A stretch of 64,000 bases of DNA, from contig NZ_FPAF01000001.1 in assembly GCF_900116295.1 (NCBI RefSeq), forward strand, positions 248,001 through 312,000. Reading direction: 5' to 3'. Source of the DNA: Bacillus sp. 103mf. Lineage in GTDB: Bacteria; Bacillota; Bacilli; Bacillales; Bacillaceae_G. Position 1 is the first letter of the stretch. Each line of letters begins with the position of its first letter. A model generated the notes under the pieces. That model made no database searches and was not told where the DNA came from. It worked only from the letters and a program-made list of their open reading frames with translations. Made by a program: the position numbers and the translations under genes. Positions 35,218 to 43,803 of this stretch are shown here, piece by piece.

Positions 35218-36302
35218 ATGAACGTATCAGTGAAGGGGAATGAACAGATTACAAAGTTGCTAAATGATTGGTACCAAGCCATGTTGCAACAACAAGTTTC
35301 AAAAGCAACGACATTAAAACAAGAAGTTGATAATGAAATTAAGAATATAGAAACAGATTACAATATATCTTTATATCATGCATTATTAAATTTCCGCTAT
35401 AATGTTCTAACTGATTGGGTTTCAATTAAAGAAGACAGTTTTAATCAAGTAGCGTCCTTTGAAATCCCAACAGATAAATCCCTAGCATATTATTATCACT
35501 TCTTCAAGGCTCTTCACTTAAGACTTATTACTAACTATACAGAAGCAAAAGAACAGTTTGATAAAGCTGAAACACTATTACAATACATTGTAAATCCTTT
35601 TGAAAAAGCTGAATTTCATTATCGTTTAGGAGAATTTTATTATCATTCATATCAACACCTTAAGTCCATTGATTGTATTCGAAAAGCAAAAGCAGGCTTT
35701 TCTAAACAAGATGGATATGATATTAATCTTGCTTTATGTGAAAATGTATATGGACTATGTTGTATCGATTTAAAACAATTTGAATTAGCTGAAGAAGCAT
35801 TAAATACAGCATTAAATTTATTCCAAAAAATAAATCATGCAAAATATGGCCTTATGGTACGCAACAACTTAGGATTACTTTATGCAAATCAAAATTTATC
35901 AGAATTAGCACTTCGTCACTTATCAGAAGTAACAAAGAAATCTCCAAATCATTTCCGAGCATTGTATTTAGAAGCTGATGAAAATTTGAAATTAAATCAG
36001 CTAAATATAGCCGAACCATTAATAGAAAAAGGGTTATACATCTGTAATCATTTAAAAAATCGAGAATATCAATATCGTTTTATAATTTTAAAAGAAATGA
36101 ATACAAATACAGGTGCATTAGAAAAAGCTGTTTTAGAAGGAATTACGTACTTTGAAAAAGAAAAACTATTTGACTGTATTGAAGAATATACAGATCGTTT
36201 AGCTGATAAATTTTATAATGAAAACAACTATGAAAAAGCAAGTATTATCGTATAAGCAAGGACGCACGACAAAAACAAATGGAAAAAGGAGCATTAAAAT
36301 GA
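35218..36302 (+). pseudogene. rap: Rap-type TPR phosphatase, frameshifted at the C-terminus
   Basis: GAGGAGGAT precedes ATG 35218. The protein has the Rap three-helix start (QITKLLNDWYQAMLQQQVSK) and TPR repeats: FHYRLGEFYYHSYQHLKSID, NVYGLCCIDLKQFELAEEAL and NNLGLLYANQNLSELALRHL. The frame stops at KASIIV (36255). One base further over, the reading continues RISKDARQKQMEKGALK to a stop at 36300-36302. One base was lost near 36242, so the last helix (about 21 residues) is replaced by three. Rap proteins dephosphorylate Spo0F or block ComA. The open part may still fold. Confidence 0.75.
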
Positions 36303-36535
36303 TGAAAAAAGTCCTCTTAACAACAATAGGTTGTACATTTGTGGTATCTATAACAGCTGGATTTATGGGATTCAACAAAGGTGACACAGGTGGAGCACCA
36401 ACAAGACCTGATTTAGCTTATACGCATGGAGATCCTGGTGGCGGTATGGTAAGTAATGGATCTGTAAAAGATCCTGGTGGTTTTGGTAGTATAAGCACTG
36501 AAGGTGAAGCGGATCTTCCTACACCACAAGCGTAA
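36299..36535 (+). CDS. phr: Phr-type signal peptide precursor
   Basis: The ATG at 36299 overlaps the original rap stop by four bases (ATGA), the usual rap-phr coupling; AAAAGGAGC lies just upstream. An N-terminal signal peptide (MMKKVLLTTIGCTFVVSITA) is followed by about 55 residues with LAYTHGDPGGGMVSNG and VKDPGGFGSI. LAYTHGD is reminiscent of B. cereus Phr heptapeptides such as YAHGKDI. The tail after it is unusually long and Gly-rich, with two DPGG words. The mature pheromone would be exported, cut, and taken up by Opp to block its Rap. Confidence 0.65.
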   Translation: MMKKVLLTTIGCTFVVSITAGFMGFNKGDTGGAPTRPDLAYTHGDPGGGMVSNGSVKDPGGFGSISTEGEADLPTPQA

Positions 36536-36557
36536 CACTTTAATAGAGTTAAAGAAC

Positions 36558-36590
36558 AAGCCGCCCACCTAAAAATGAGCGGCTTTCTTT
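36558..36590 (+). terminator. Rho-independent terminator after phr
   Basis: AAGCCGC (36558) / GCGGCTT (36579) then TCTTTATT. Confidence 0.7.
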
Positions 36591-36632
36591 ATTACATTTC
36601 ATTCAATATGAAGAAATGTCACTTATCACTTA

Positions 36633-36770
36633 CTATTCGCATGATGGTACACCTAATGCCTTCAAAATTGCTGCCAATTGAGCTGAAATATGAATTCTAA
36701 TTTCAACTCCATCAAATTCGGTAACTAGGAAAAATTGATCAGTGACTTGTGCAATACAAGTTACTACCAT
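36633..36770 (-). CDS. Small 45-residue protein, relative of the one at 18185
   Basis: GGGGGGAAGTG precedes the ATG. MVVTCIAQVTDQFFLVTEFD, then EIRIHISAQLAAILKALGVP and SCE. The pattern CI-x-Q...FFLV..F....I......L..LGVP-x-C is shared with 18185-18325. Both genes are too short for most gene finders. One copy lies in each of the two decayed prophage units, which suggests a phage-encoded small regulator. Function unknown. Confidence 0.6.
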   Translation of the reverse strand: MVVTCIAQVTDQFFLVTEFDGVEIRIHISAQLAAILKALGVPSCE

Positions 36771-37016
36771 TTCACTTCCCCCCTTTCTATCAAACTCTAT
36801 ATAAACTATGAAAAAAGGAAGAAAGTGAAATGGACAAGCTCCTAATAATTAATAAGTTTTACTCAAATATAGTTTAAATTACTTAGAATCACATCACATG
36901 CTCATCAGCTTAAAAATATTAACTACCTCCAAGTGTTAAAAAATACTATCCTCCCCTATTATTTTATAGAAAAAACAGCGTATTTTTTCACTTTAGAAGA
37001 TACTTTGTTTTATTAG
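36771..37016. other. Intergenic stretch, nothing recognised
   Basis: AT-rich; no supported frame, hairpin or repeat. Confidence 0.4.
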
Positions 37017-37160
37017 CTTAATAAAGCGATGAATTTACACAATAATGCTGTCGGAAGAGCGCATGCTGGTCAAGGACATGATAAATTAAGAGATTTAGCA
37101 AGATGGGGTTATTTTAGAGGATTTGATGGGAATGGAGACTTAAGACCTACTTGGTATTAA
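37017..37160 (+). pseudogene. Toxin C-terminal fragment (NLHNNAVGR-type)
   Basis: Only the last 45 codons remain: NKAMNLHNNAVGRAHAGQGH, DKLRDLARWGYFRGFDGNGD, LRPTWY and a stop. The word DLHNNxxGR/NLHNNAVGR is known to me from tips of large secreted polymorphic-toxin-like proteins (DUF6973 type). No start codon or ribosome site belongs to it. The next gene 55 bases away could be its immunity gene. The family call is tentative. Confidence 0.4.
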
Positions 37161-37214
37161 ATTCGATTTTATCTTTTAAACAAAAAAATTATAAACAAGA
37201 AAAGAGTTTAAATA

Positions 37215-37607
37215 ATGAAAAAAAACAAATGGTTTTATACAATTTTAGCAATATTAAGTATCTCAACTATAGGAATATTGTATATTGTACTTTTTTATCA
37301 TGGTTTTGATATTACAATTACTAACAAAACAGATCAAGATATTAAAAATCTTATAATTATTGATGGTCGTAAAACTAAACAAATTACAATACCTACTATT
37401 GATTCTAATAAACAATATAAAACTAAAATCGATTTAAAAGACGTAGGAGAAAATAGTTTAACTTTAAATTATCAAGATAATAATAAAAAAATGCAAGAAG
37501 TGGTTATCTTTGGTTATTTTGAAGGTAAAGGTACAGGTACAATAGATATCGTTATTAGATCTATTCGTCAAGATGGAACGTTAGACATACAAGTAAAGCA
37601 AAAGTAG
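37215..37607 (+). CDS. Membrane-anchored protein of unknown function, possible immunity gene
   Basis: 130 residues with one N-terminal membrane helix (WFYTILAILSISTIGILYIV), then a beta-rich outer domain: GFDITITNKTDQDIKNLIII, VVIFGYFEGKGTGTIDIVIR. The ribosome site is weak (AAGAG). Its place right after a toxin-like fragment would suit an immunity protein, but I do not recognise the family. It could also be an unrelated surface protein. Confidence 0.5.
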   Translation: MKKNKWFYTILAILSISTIGILYIVLFYHGFDITITNKTDQDIKNLIIIDGRKTKQITIPTIDSNKQYKTKIDLKDVGENSLTLNYQDNNKKMQEVVIFGYFEGKGTGTIDIVIRSIRQDGTLDIQVKQK

Positions 37608-37689
37608 CTAAATGGGGTCACCGTACACTGAAGTGCATCCCAATTGCTAAACACAGTCTAACAATTGGAGGTGCACTTTAATTAGAGCT

Positions 37690-37800
37690 AACTATTTTAT
37701 TATCTAAGCCAATGTACATATTCCTCATCAAAATACATCCAACCTTCAACGCCTTCACCTGCAATGTAAATCCAGTCAGCATATCGATAATGTATTTACA
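37690..37800 (-). pseudogene. Endolysin 3'-end fragment
   Basis: The minus strand encodes the last part of the SH3-type endolysin tail (GEGVEGWMYFDEEYVHWLR pattern), matching 42787 and 21215. It stops exactly where an integrase 3' end on the other strand begins (37801), so an internal deletion has joined the lysis end and the integrase end of a prophage. Confidence 0.7.
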
Positions 37801-37887
37801 CCAAATGTCTATTCCCATATTAGCGATAAAATTGATAAAAGATCTATCGCTGAATTTGAAGCATACATGAATAACGTTTTGGGGTGA
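37801..37887 (+). pseudogene. Integrase 3'-end fragment
   Basis: NVYSHISDKIDKRSIAEFEA then YMNNVLG and a stop; the integrase at 55345 ends NVYSHISDKINKDSIAEFEA YMNDVLG. It includes the catalytic Tyr region. It lies 60 bases before attachment copy B, as the full gene lies before copy C. Confidence 0.85.
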
Positions 37888-37946
37888 TGTTTATCTTTGC
37901 ATTTTTTGTGGATGAATGTGTTCTAACTCATTGAAAAATGTTTTAT

Positions 37947-38050
37947 CCACAAAAAGAAAAAAGCCCCGATACCAGTAGTATCAAGGCCTCTCACTCTTAA
38001 TAAAGAGTCATATATTGATCGAGTTCCCATTGGTGAACTTGCGTACGGAA
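37947..38050. other. glnA-type attachment site, copy B (att)
   Basis: 104 bases with only about six differences from the glnA 3' end (56547-56650), including the FRTQVHQWE codons, stop and terminator hairpin. It divides the decayed middle unit from the right-hand prophage. Confidence 0.92.
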
Positions 38051-38155
38051 CAAGCTTCACACCATAAAATTAAAATAAAGAATATCGTTTCAATATTTTG
38101 TGGGTACTTTTGTGATAGCTTATCAATGATTTCAATAGCTACCTTTACAAATACA

Positions 38156-40114
38156 TTATTGCGCCGTTCCAAATACATTGATTTCAGCCGCACTTGTCCA
38201 TGGATTATTGTTTATCTCGCTTAAGGCACGCAATTTAATATAGCGACCTGTCTTGGTTGCAAAGCTGACTTCTTTCAAAGTGGTATCATTTGTAAAGGTA
38301 CCTGTGGCTACAGCTGTTCCCCAATTCACTCCATCACTACTGACGTAGAACTCATAGCCCTTAATCGTTCCGTTCACTTGGCCGTCTTGTCTTGGCAGGT
38401 AGTTGAATTTGGAGAGGCTATAGGTTGCACCTAAATCAATTTGAATCTCGTGCGGCATTGGAGCTACGGGGCTCCAGTTCGTATGCCAAAACGTGTTTTT
38501 GTTTCCATCAAAGGCATACGTACCCAAATTGTACGAATTATAGCTGTCTACATATTTTAGTGTCCAATTTGTTTGCGGAATCCAATTAGCTTCTTTTGTT
38601 GTGACTGCTACATTCATGGCAGAATTACTTGTGCTTGTCGTCGTAATCGTTACTCCCGATTTTTCTCCAGTGTAGGTATTACTGTTCGGATTGGTGTCTG
38701 GGCCAAAGGAAGCAGCGTGATTGTTATTCGTGTAATAGAACGGGTCTTGGTATTCACTGATGGATTGCTCTACATCAATGAAAGGATGAGGGTCATTAGA
38801 ATTATTATTCATGGATTCATCAATATGCCAAACCGCGATGCCACCAGAATTTGTTGGCAAGCTTGCATCATACCCAACCTTTTCGCGATTCTCAACTAAA
38901 AAATACGTATTATCCTTTAAAGGAATCTTTAAAACATTATAGTTATTTGGGATCGCATTTAGAGTAAAATTGTTGGTGGTATTTACTACAGTTGGTGTTA
39001 CAAATCCTAATTTTACTTTTGACCAGGCATCCATATGATCGGGTGTAGCTCCATACTCTTCTCCTTGAAGACTATTCCAGGCTCCATTAGCCATTATACT
39101 TAGACCACCCACATGATTATTATCGCCATATAGGTCTGGAAGGCCAAAGGAATGGCCCAATTCATGAGCAGGGATACCAATCGTTGCCATATGACCATAT
39201 TGTTTTTCACCCTGCGTCGTATACATACCTGATACTGTAACACCATCGTGATTTGTGTTAGGAGCATACCACTGATGTGCCCAAATATTTGGCGCTGAAC
39301 CACCACTAGCCTCTTCATTGCCAGCAAGAACAGTTACAATGTAGAAGCCATCTTTAGAGTCGATGACTTGATCATTATTAGTATCAAAACTAGCAAAATT
39401 CACCGTAGGATCAGCTTTAGCCAGTGCATCTGTTATAACCGTTCTAATGTCTTTTCCCGATGTATCCGGATGAGCGTAATCTAATTTCACTTTAACCACC
39501 CCATCATTTTGCGTACCATATGTTTCGGATGCCGGAGTGATCTGTAATTTTCCATTACTGACTTCATTATAGTAATTCTTTACTGACTTTTGATTTGCAG
39601 AAAAGAATTTGTTACTCCAATCGTTGTCGTTATATGCGATATCAACATCTGTAAACCCAATTGACAAAACAAGTAATTTTTTGGTTCCTAAAACTGGAGT
39701 GACAGTTCCGTCAACATTTTCTGGTGATCCCGTAAATTCTTTCATGAGCTCCTGTTTTTTCTTTGCTTGAGGGTTGTATTTCTTTATCCATTTGTTCAAA
39801 TTGTTCTCATTTACCGCTTTTGCAGGCTTCTTGTCAATTTTATATTTTTTCCCCGTCGATTTCAGTTCGTCTGATGTAAGTTCAGCGTAATTCCAATACC
39901 CCTTCTCATCTTGTAAAAGTACGTCGCCATCCTTTGTGCTTGCCCAATGGAACCATTCATCTCCATGCACCGTGGCTTGAAACGATTCGCCTGACGGCTG
40001 CTCCATTTTGACAATTCCTTCGTATGCTGGTGCGGCAAAAGCGTTCGTTTGAAAGTACAAAACACAAATCAAAGAAAAAACAGACGTGAACAGGAATTTA
40101 AAAATTCTTTGCAT
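38156..40114 (-). CDS. Secreted M6-family metalloprotease with discoidin domain
   Basis: 652 residues. A signal peptide (FKFLFTSVFSLICVLYFQTN) is cut near AFAAPAYEG. An M6 (immune inhibitor A-like) propeptide and catalytic domain follow, with the zinc motif IPAHELGHSFGLPDL near residue 317 and later MANGAWNSL. The last 150 residues form an F5/8-type-C discoidin domain (YAFDGNKNTFWHTNWSPVAP, IQIDLGATYSLSKFNYLPRQ, GRYIKLRALSEINNNPW) for sugar or matrix binding. It is exported and likely degrades host or competitor proteins. Its place just inside attachment site B, transcribed alone, marks it as prophage cargo. Base use is less AT-rich than neighbours. Confidence 0.9.
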   Translation of the reverse strand: MQRIFKFLFTSVFSLICVLYFQTNAFAAPAYEGIVKMEQPSGESFQATVHGDEWFHWASTKDGDVLLQDEKGYWNYAELTSDELKSTGKKYKIDKKPAKAVNENNLNKWIKKYNPQAKKKQELMKEFTGSPENVDGTVTPVLGTKKLLVLSIGFTDVDIAYNDNDWSNKFFSANQKSVKNYYNEVSNGKLQITPASETYGTQNDGVVKVKLDYAHPDTSGKDIRTVITDALAKADPTVNFASFDTNNDQVIDSKDGFYIVTVLAGNEEASGGSAPNIWAHQWYAPNTNHDGVTVSGMYTTQGEKQYGHMATIGIPAHELGHSFGLPDLYGDNNHVGGLSIMANGAWNSLQGEEYGATPDHMDAWSKVKLGFVTPTVVNTTNNFTLNAIPNNYNVLKIPLKDNTYFLVENREKVGYDASLPTNSGGIAVWHIDESMNNNSNDPHPFIDVEQSISEYQDPFYYTNNNHAASFGPDTNPNSNTYTGEKSGVTITTTSTSNSAMNVAVTTKEANWIPQTNWTLKYVDSYNSYNLGTYAFDGNKNTFWHTNWSPVAPMPHEIQIDLGATYSLSKFNYLPRQDGQVNGTIKGYEFYVSSDGVNWGTAVATGTFTNDTTLKEVSFATKTGRYIKLRALSEINNNPWTSAAEINVFGTAQ

Positions 40115-40681
40115 AAACTTTCCTCCTTTTAGAAGTTGTTATCATGTGGGAATGGTTTCTTCTATAGATTCATGAAGATCGCCTCCCCCTTTAAAAAATA
40201 TTCAACAGCATAATTTAAATACCATTTTATGGTAAATTTAAGGAGTTTAAATCTTATAAAATAAGTTGAGAAATATGATTATTGGAATTATAGATGAATA
40301 AAGGAATTTGTTTTGTAATTGCAATTGGCTGAACACTTCATATGTCTTCTATAGAAACCTTAATTACAAGATAAAAATTCTTTAAAAGGAGTAAAATATA
40401 TAACTAATTCCTTAACGTACAGGGAATCGGTTAAGTTGTTTCTAAACGTATAATTTTCTTTTTTTAATGTGGTGACCCCATGCTCATCAAGCTAATATTT
40501 TGAAGTACCCCTATATTGATAAAATTTCTGTTATTTACTAAAGATTGAAACTTTTTCAGAAACCTCTTATTCAACAGGTTATCTTTTCATTAATTTATAT
40601 TTTTCGGAAGTATCCCTCTATAAATTTGCTATATTTATATTGGTAATTTTATACACATAACAGAGAGGAGGTATAAATCAA
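40115..40681. other. Promoter region of the M6 protease and unassigned sequence
   Basis: Contains the palindrome TACCATTTTATGGTA (40220-40234), a possible operator. No PlcR box (TATGNAN4TNCATA) was found. GTGGTGACCCC near 40472 mirrors GGGGTCACC near 37613 and may be an old IS end. No gene is supported. Confidence 0.4.
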
Positions 40682-40861
40682 TTGGGGCAAGTACGTGTTG
40701 ATCCAGATAAACTAGAAGAATCTGCAGATTCTATATTACGAAATAGAGAAACTATGGAAAGAATAATTCGAGAACTTTTACAAGTCACGTTCGAATTACA
40801 AATGTCTTGGGAAGGGATGGCGTACCAACGATTTTTCAATGAATTTTTTTCAAAAAAATGA
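40682..40861 (+). pseudogene. WXG100 (ESX) protein, truncated
   Basis: GAGAGGAGG precedes a TTG start. The sequence GQVRVDPDKLEESADSILRN, then ELQMSWEGMAYQRFFNEFF has the central W-x-G (WEG) of the WXG100 family, secreted by the ESX/type VII system and common as a partner of LXG toxins. The usual length is near 95; here it stops after 59, directly at the junction with an unrelated gene fragment. It probably does not dimerise normally. Confidence 0.7.
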
Positions 40862-41421
40862 AGAAACTCGTTGACCTGGGCATGATCAAGCAAATCGAAA
40901 TGAAACGTAAATCCGATATGCTGCAAACTGCTAACGCTATTGTAATTCAACCTATTGTGGAAGAAGTGTCCAACAAGGTAGCTGCTGAAAAGTCCGAGAA
41001 GTGTCCGACCAATAAGACAAAACCTGTTTCCTTAAAACAAAATATAAAAGATATAAACAAACGTAATAGTAATGAGGATAGCAATACTCCTGAAGAGAAT
41101 ATTAAACAAGCTGATTTTGTGCCTCATTGGGTACCAGAACGTTTTGTTTCTTTAACTAATTCTTTTTATTATGAATCAAAAACAATACAAGAACTGTGGA
41201 AGGTTGTAAGACAGTGTAATAGAGTTGTTAACTACACAACAGGTGCTACAGCATTCAGCAAAGACCAGGAGCTTGCAATCGGCTTACAAGCTATTAAAGA
41301 GTTTGTTATGAAAGTGAAAGCTGGAGTAAAGATGGAGAATGGTATGTTCGCATATTTCAACGGTATTGTAAATAATTTAATGGACAAGTTCTATTTTGAT
41401 AAAGAATTTATGGGAGCATAA
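40858..41421 (+). pseudogene. C-terminal part of a helix-turn-helix plasmid/phage protein
   Basis: KKLVDLGMIKQIEMKRKSDM looks like the end of a winged-helix domain. It is followed by a Lys/Asn-rich linker and the conserved block FVPHWVPERFVSLTNSFYYE, TIQELWKVVRQCNRVVNYTT, KVKAGVKMENGMFAYFNGIV. I know this layout from Bacillus helix-turn-helix proteins of about 300 residues carried on phages or plasmids. The N-terminal part is missing: the frame begins inside it, at the WXG100 junction. It may be a replaced fusion end. Confidence 0.55.
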
Positions 41422-41544
41422 AAAACCAAAATGCTAAACATTTGGAATTCAAAAAGTAAGGGGGAAATTCATATTATTTATTTGATTTATATTATGGTAC
41501 AATATGTTAATTAATTACAATACTTTCTAAAAGGAGAATGCATA

Positions 41545-42045
41545 ATGAAAGCCACGAAACTCGTATCATTAGCAATACCTATTCTATTATTAGTAGGTTG
41601 TAGTACAGAAAAACAAGAAATGAAACCGAATTCTATGAATGTATCTGATTTAAAGATAGAAAAACCTTCTACTACTAAAGGTGACTACGATGACGATTCT
41701 AGAGTACAAATATCTAGAGACGGTAAGGAGTTATTAGGTGAGTGGGGTAGTTACGTTGGTGACAAGTTCTTTGTGGGTTTAGACTTTAAAAGTGATGGTA
41801 CATATGGTGCTTATGATAATAGTGGTAAAACTTCAAAAGAAGAAAACAACATGAAGGGTAAATGGAAGTACGATTATGACAATAAGCAAATCATCTTTAC
41901 CATTGAAGAGACTGCTGGTGATGACAGACCAATAACTGATTATAGACCAGAAATAAAATATAAAGTTGACTTCTTTAGAGCAGGACAGTTAAAGATAATA
42001 GATGAAACAGGTAGTCCATTAAACGTAGAAAGAAAATCTAAATAA
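41545..42045 (+). CDS. Lipoprotein, hypothetical
   Basis: 166 residues. A signal peptide ends in the lipobox LLVGCS (Cys 19). The mature part is charged and soluble: KELLGEWGSYVGDKFFVGLD, MKGKWKYDYDNKQIIFTIEE. A beta-rich domain measuring about 90 residues is likely. AAAAGGAGAATGC precedes the ATG. First of three lipoprotein genes in a row, anchored on the outer membrane face. Phage-encoded lipoproteins can block superinfection, but no family is recognised here. Confidence 0.7.
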   Translation: MKATKLVSLAIPILLLVGCSTEKQEMKPNSMNVSDLKIEKPSTTKGDYDDDSRVQISRDGKELLGEWGSYVGDKFFVGLDFKSDGTYGAYDNSGKTSKEENNMKGKWKYDYDNKQIIFTIEETAGDDRPITDYRPEIKYKVDFFRAGQLKIIDETGSPLNVERKSK

Positions 42046-42069
42046 TCAATATCAAAGGGGTATATGTTG

Positions 42070-42516
42070 ATGAGAGCAAAGAAACTAATAACGTTAGCAC
42101 TACCAATCATGTTATTAGGTGGTTGTGCAACAGACAAAGCAGAGAAGAAAGACTACAAAATGCAAATGGCTTATCAGATGAAAGACATTTCAGAAGAGTC
42201 AAAAGTTATTAATGACATCTTAACAAGTCAGAAACCAGTAGAAGAAAAAGCAAAAGAGTTTAAAGAGAAGTCGAAACCTCTTTTAGAAACAGCAGAGAAA
42301 GTTAAGAAGTTAGAACCAGGTGAAAAGTATAAATACGTACAATCTCTTCTAAATGAATCTATGGATTTAATAAAAGAGTCTGTAAGTCAAACTCAAGACG
42401 GTTTAGATAAACAAGACCGAGTTCTTCTCAATCAAGGGTTACAGACTATGTCTAACTCATCTAAACGTATAGTTGAAGCACATAAGAAATTAAAGGAAAT
42501 GGGTGAAGCAAATTAA
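42070..42516 (+). CDS. Lipoprotein with helical mature part
   Basis: 148 residues from the ATG at 42070 (AAAGGGG ten bases upstream). The lipobox LLGGCA is followed by an all-helical, Lys/Glu-rich domain: ESKVINDILTSQKPVEEKAK, EKVKKLEPGEKYKYVQSLLN. It resembles Bacillus phage lipoproteins of the DUF7018 kind. It follows the previous gene by 24 bases and is followed by a broken third member. The likely location is the outer face of the membrane. Confidence 0.65.
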   Translation: MRAKKLITLALPIMLLGGCATDKAEKKDYKMQMAYQMKDISEESKVINDILTSQKPVEEKAKEFKEKSKPLLETAEKVKKLEPGEKYKYVQSLLNESMDLIKESVSQTQDGLDKQDRVLLNQGLQTMSNSSKRIVEAHKKLKEMGEAN

Positions 42517-42536
42517 GTAGAAAGGGGTATATAACA

Positions 42537-42743
42537 ATGAAACGCAAATTATTAGCAGTAGCAGTACCAATCATGTTAGTAGCAGGGGTAGGTTGTAGTT
42601 AAGACAATGCAGAAGAGAAGAAGACTGATAGCTTACAAGTAGCAGTAGATTATAAAACTTCTATACTTGACTTAAGTAAAGAGTTAGAAAGCAAATTATC
42701 TACAGAAGAATTAAAAGAGTTACTTATGTATGCTAAAGTTTAA
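42537..42743 (+). pseudogene. Third lipoprotein gene, stopped right after the lipobox
   Basis: MKRKLLAVAVPIMLVAGVGC S then TAA, and in the same frame DNAEEKKTDSLQVAVDYKTS, LSKELESKLSTEELKELLMY. AAAGGGG precedes the ATG. A CAA-to-TAA change explains the stop. Only a 21-residue signal peptide would be made. Confidence 0.65.
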
Positions 42744-42751
42744 TACATAGT

Positions 42752-42790
42752 AAAAAAGCCGACTCAATTAAGAGCCGGCTTTTATTTTAT
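42752..42790. terminator. Bidirectional terminator between lipoproteins and endolysin
   Basis: AAGCCGACTC (42756) / GAGCCGGCTT (42772) with A-run before and TTTATTTTAT after. Confidence 0.75.
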
Positions 42791-43803
42791 CTAATCCAAT
42801 GTACATATGACTCATGGAAATACATCCAACCTTCAACGCCTTCACCTGTCACGTAAATCCAATTTTCATAACGGTAATGAACGTCATAAGCAGAACGTTT
42901 TGTAATTTTATTGATAACAGGGTCGCCTGTACTTGCACCTTTTCTAAGGTTAACATCAGTTGCATTAACCCACACGACACCTTTTGATTTTCCATCTTTA
43001 TTGATACTTGCTGTATCATCACGCATCCAATTGTCAAGGGCAACTTTATACCAAAAATGTGAACCATCCCAATGCCATGCGTAGTATGTATGACCTTGAC
43101 CTTTTACAGCCGTTCTCATGATAGGTGCATTTACATTAGGTTCTTTACGGATATTAGCTACATCAGCAGTCGTTGTAAGGTATCCTAAAACTTCTTCTTG
43201 TGGAGGAGCAAGTTGAGAGTCATTTCCTATAAACCATTCTAGTGACTTATCGCCAATAAGTTTATTTACATCACAGTTGCCGATACCTTCTACATAACCG
43301 CCTGTTGCATTATCAGCATACTGCCAAATATCGCATGCATATGCAGGCTTTGCTCCATAGCGAGGAATCCAAAGGAAATCAGCTTTTACATTTTGCAACC
43401 CATAGGAACCATACATATGATGAGATACATAGAAACCTACTTTCCATCCTGCAGCCTTACAAGTATCAATGAATACCTGTGACGCCTTTGCTAGATTAGT
43501 AGCTCCACAGCTTGCTAAAGTATCATCTTCCACATCTAAAACTAGAAATTTAGCGTTTTTACTCACACGATTTATAAAGTCTTTTGCTTCCACAATTGCA
43601 TCTTCCACAGATACGAAACAACCATACGCATAAGCAGCGTGTGGAATACTACGTGATTCTAGATTTGCTACATGCTGTTTATATAGAGCGTCTACTTTAT
43701 TTGAACCATATTGCACACGGCAAATTGCTAAATCAAGATTTGGAGCAGCTACATCCCAATTAATATTGTCGTTGTATTTTGAAATATCTACAATGTATCC
43801 CAT
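42787..43803 (-). CDS. Phage endolysin: GH25 muramidase with SH3-type domains
   Basis: 338 residues. GH25 domain over residues 1-195 (IVDISKYNDNINW, CRVQYGSNKV, FLVLDVEDDTLASCG, ADFLWIPRYGAKP). Two SH3-like repeats follow (TADVANIRKEPNVNAPIMRT and DVNLRKGASTGDPVINKI). Nearly the same enzyme as at 13314. It abuts the holin gene (stop and start share one base), the normal holin-lysin pair. It would degrade the host wall at the end of the lytic cycle. Confidence 0.92.
   Translation of the reverse strand: MGYIVDISKYNDNINWDVAAPNLDLAICRVQYGSNKVDALYKQHVANLESRSIPHAAYAYGCFVSVEDAIVEAKDFINRVSKNAKFLVLDVEDDTLASCGATNLAKASQVFIDTCKAAGWKVGFYVSHHMYGSYGLQNVKADFLWIPRYGAKPAYACDIWQYADNATGGYVEGIGNCDVNKLIGDKSLEWFIGNDSQLAPPQEEVLGYLTTTADVANIRKEPNVNAPIMRTAVKGQGHTYYAWHWDGSHFWYKVALDNWMRDDTASINKDGKSKGVVWVNATDVNLRKGASTGDPVINKITKRSAYDVHYRYENWIYVTGEGVEGWMYFHESYVHWIR

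Noticed and set aside
38156-40300. PlcR control of the M6 protease
   Set aside because: I looked for TATGNAN4TNCATA upstream and did not find it; only a different palindrome is present.
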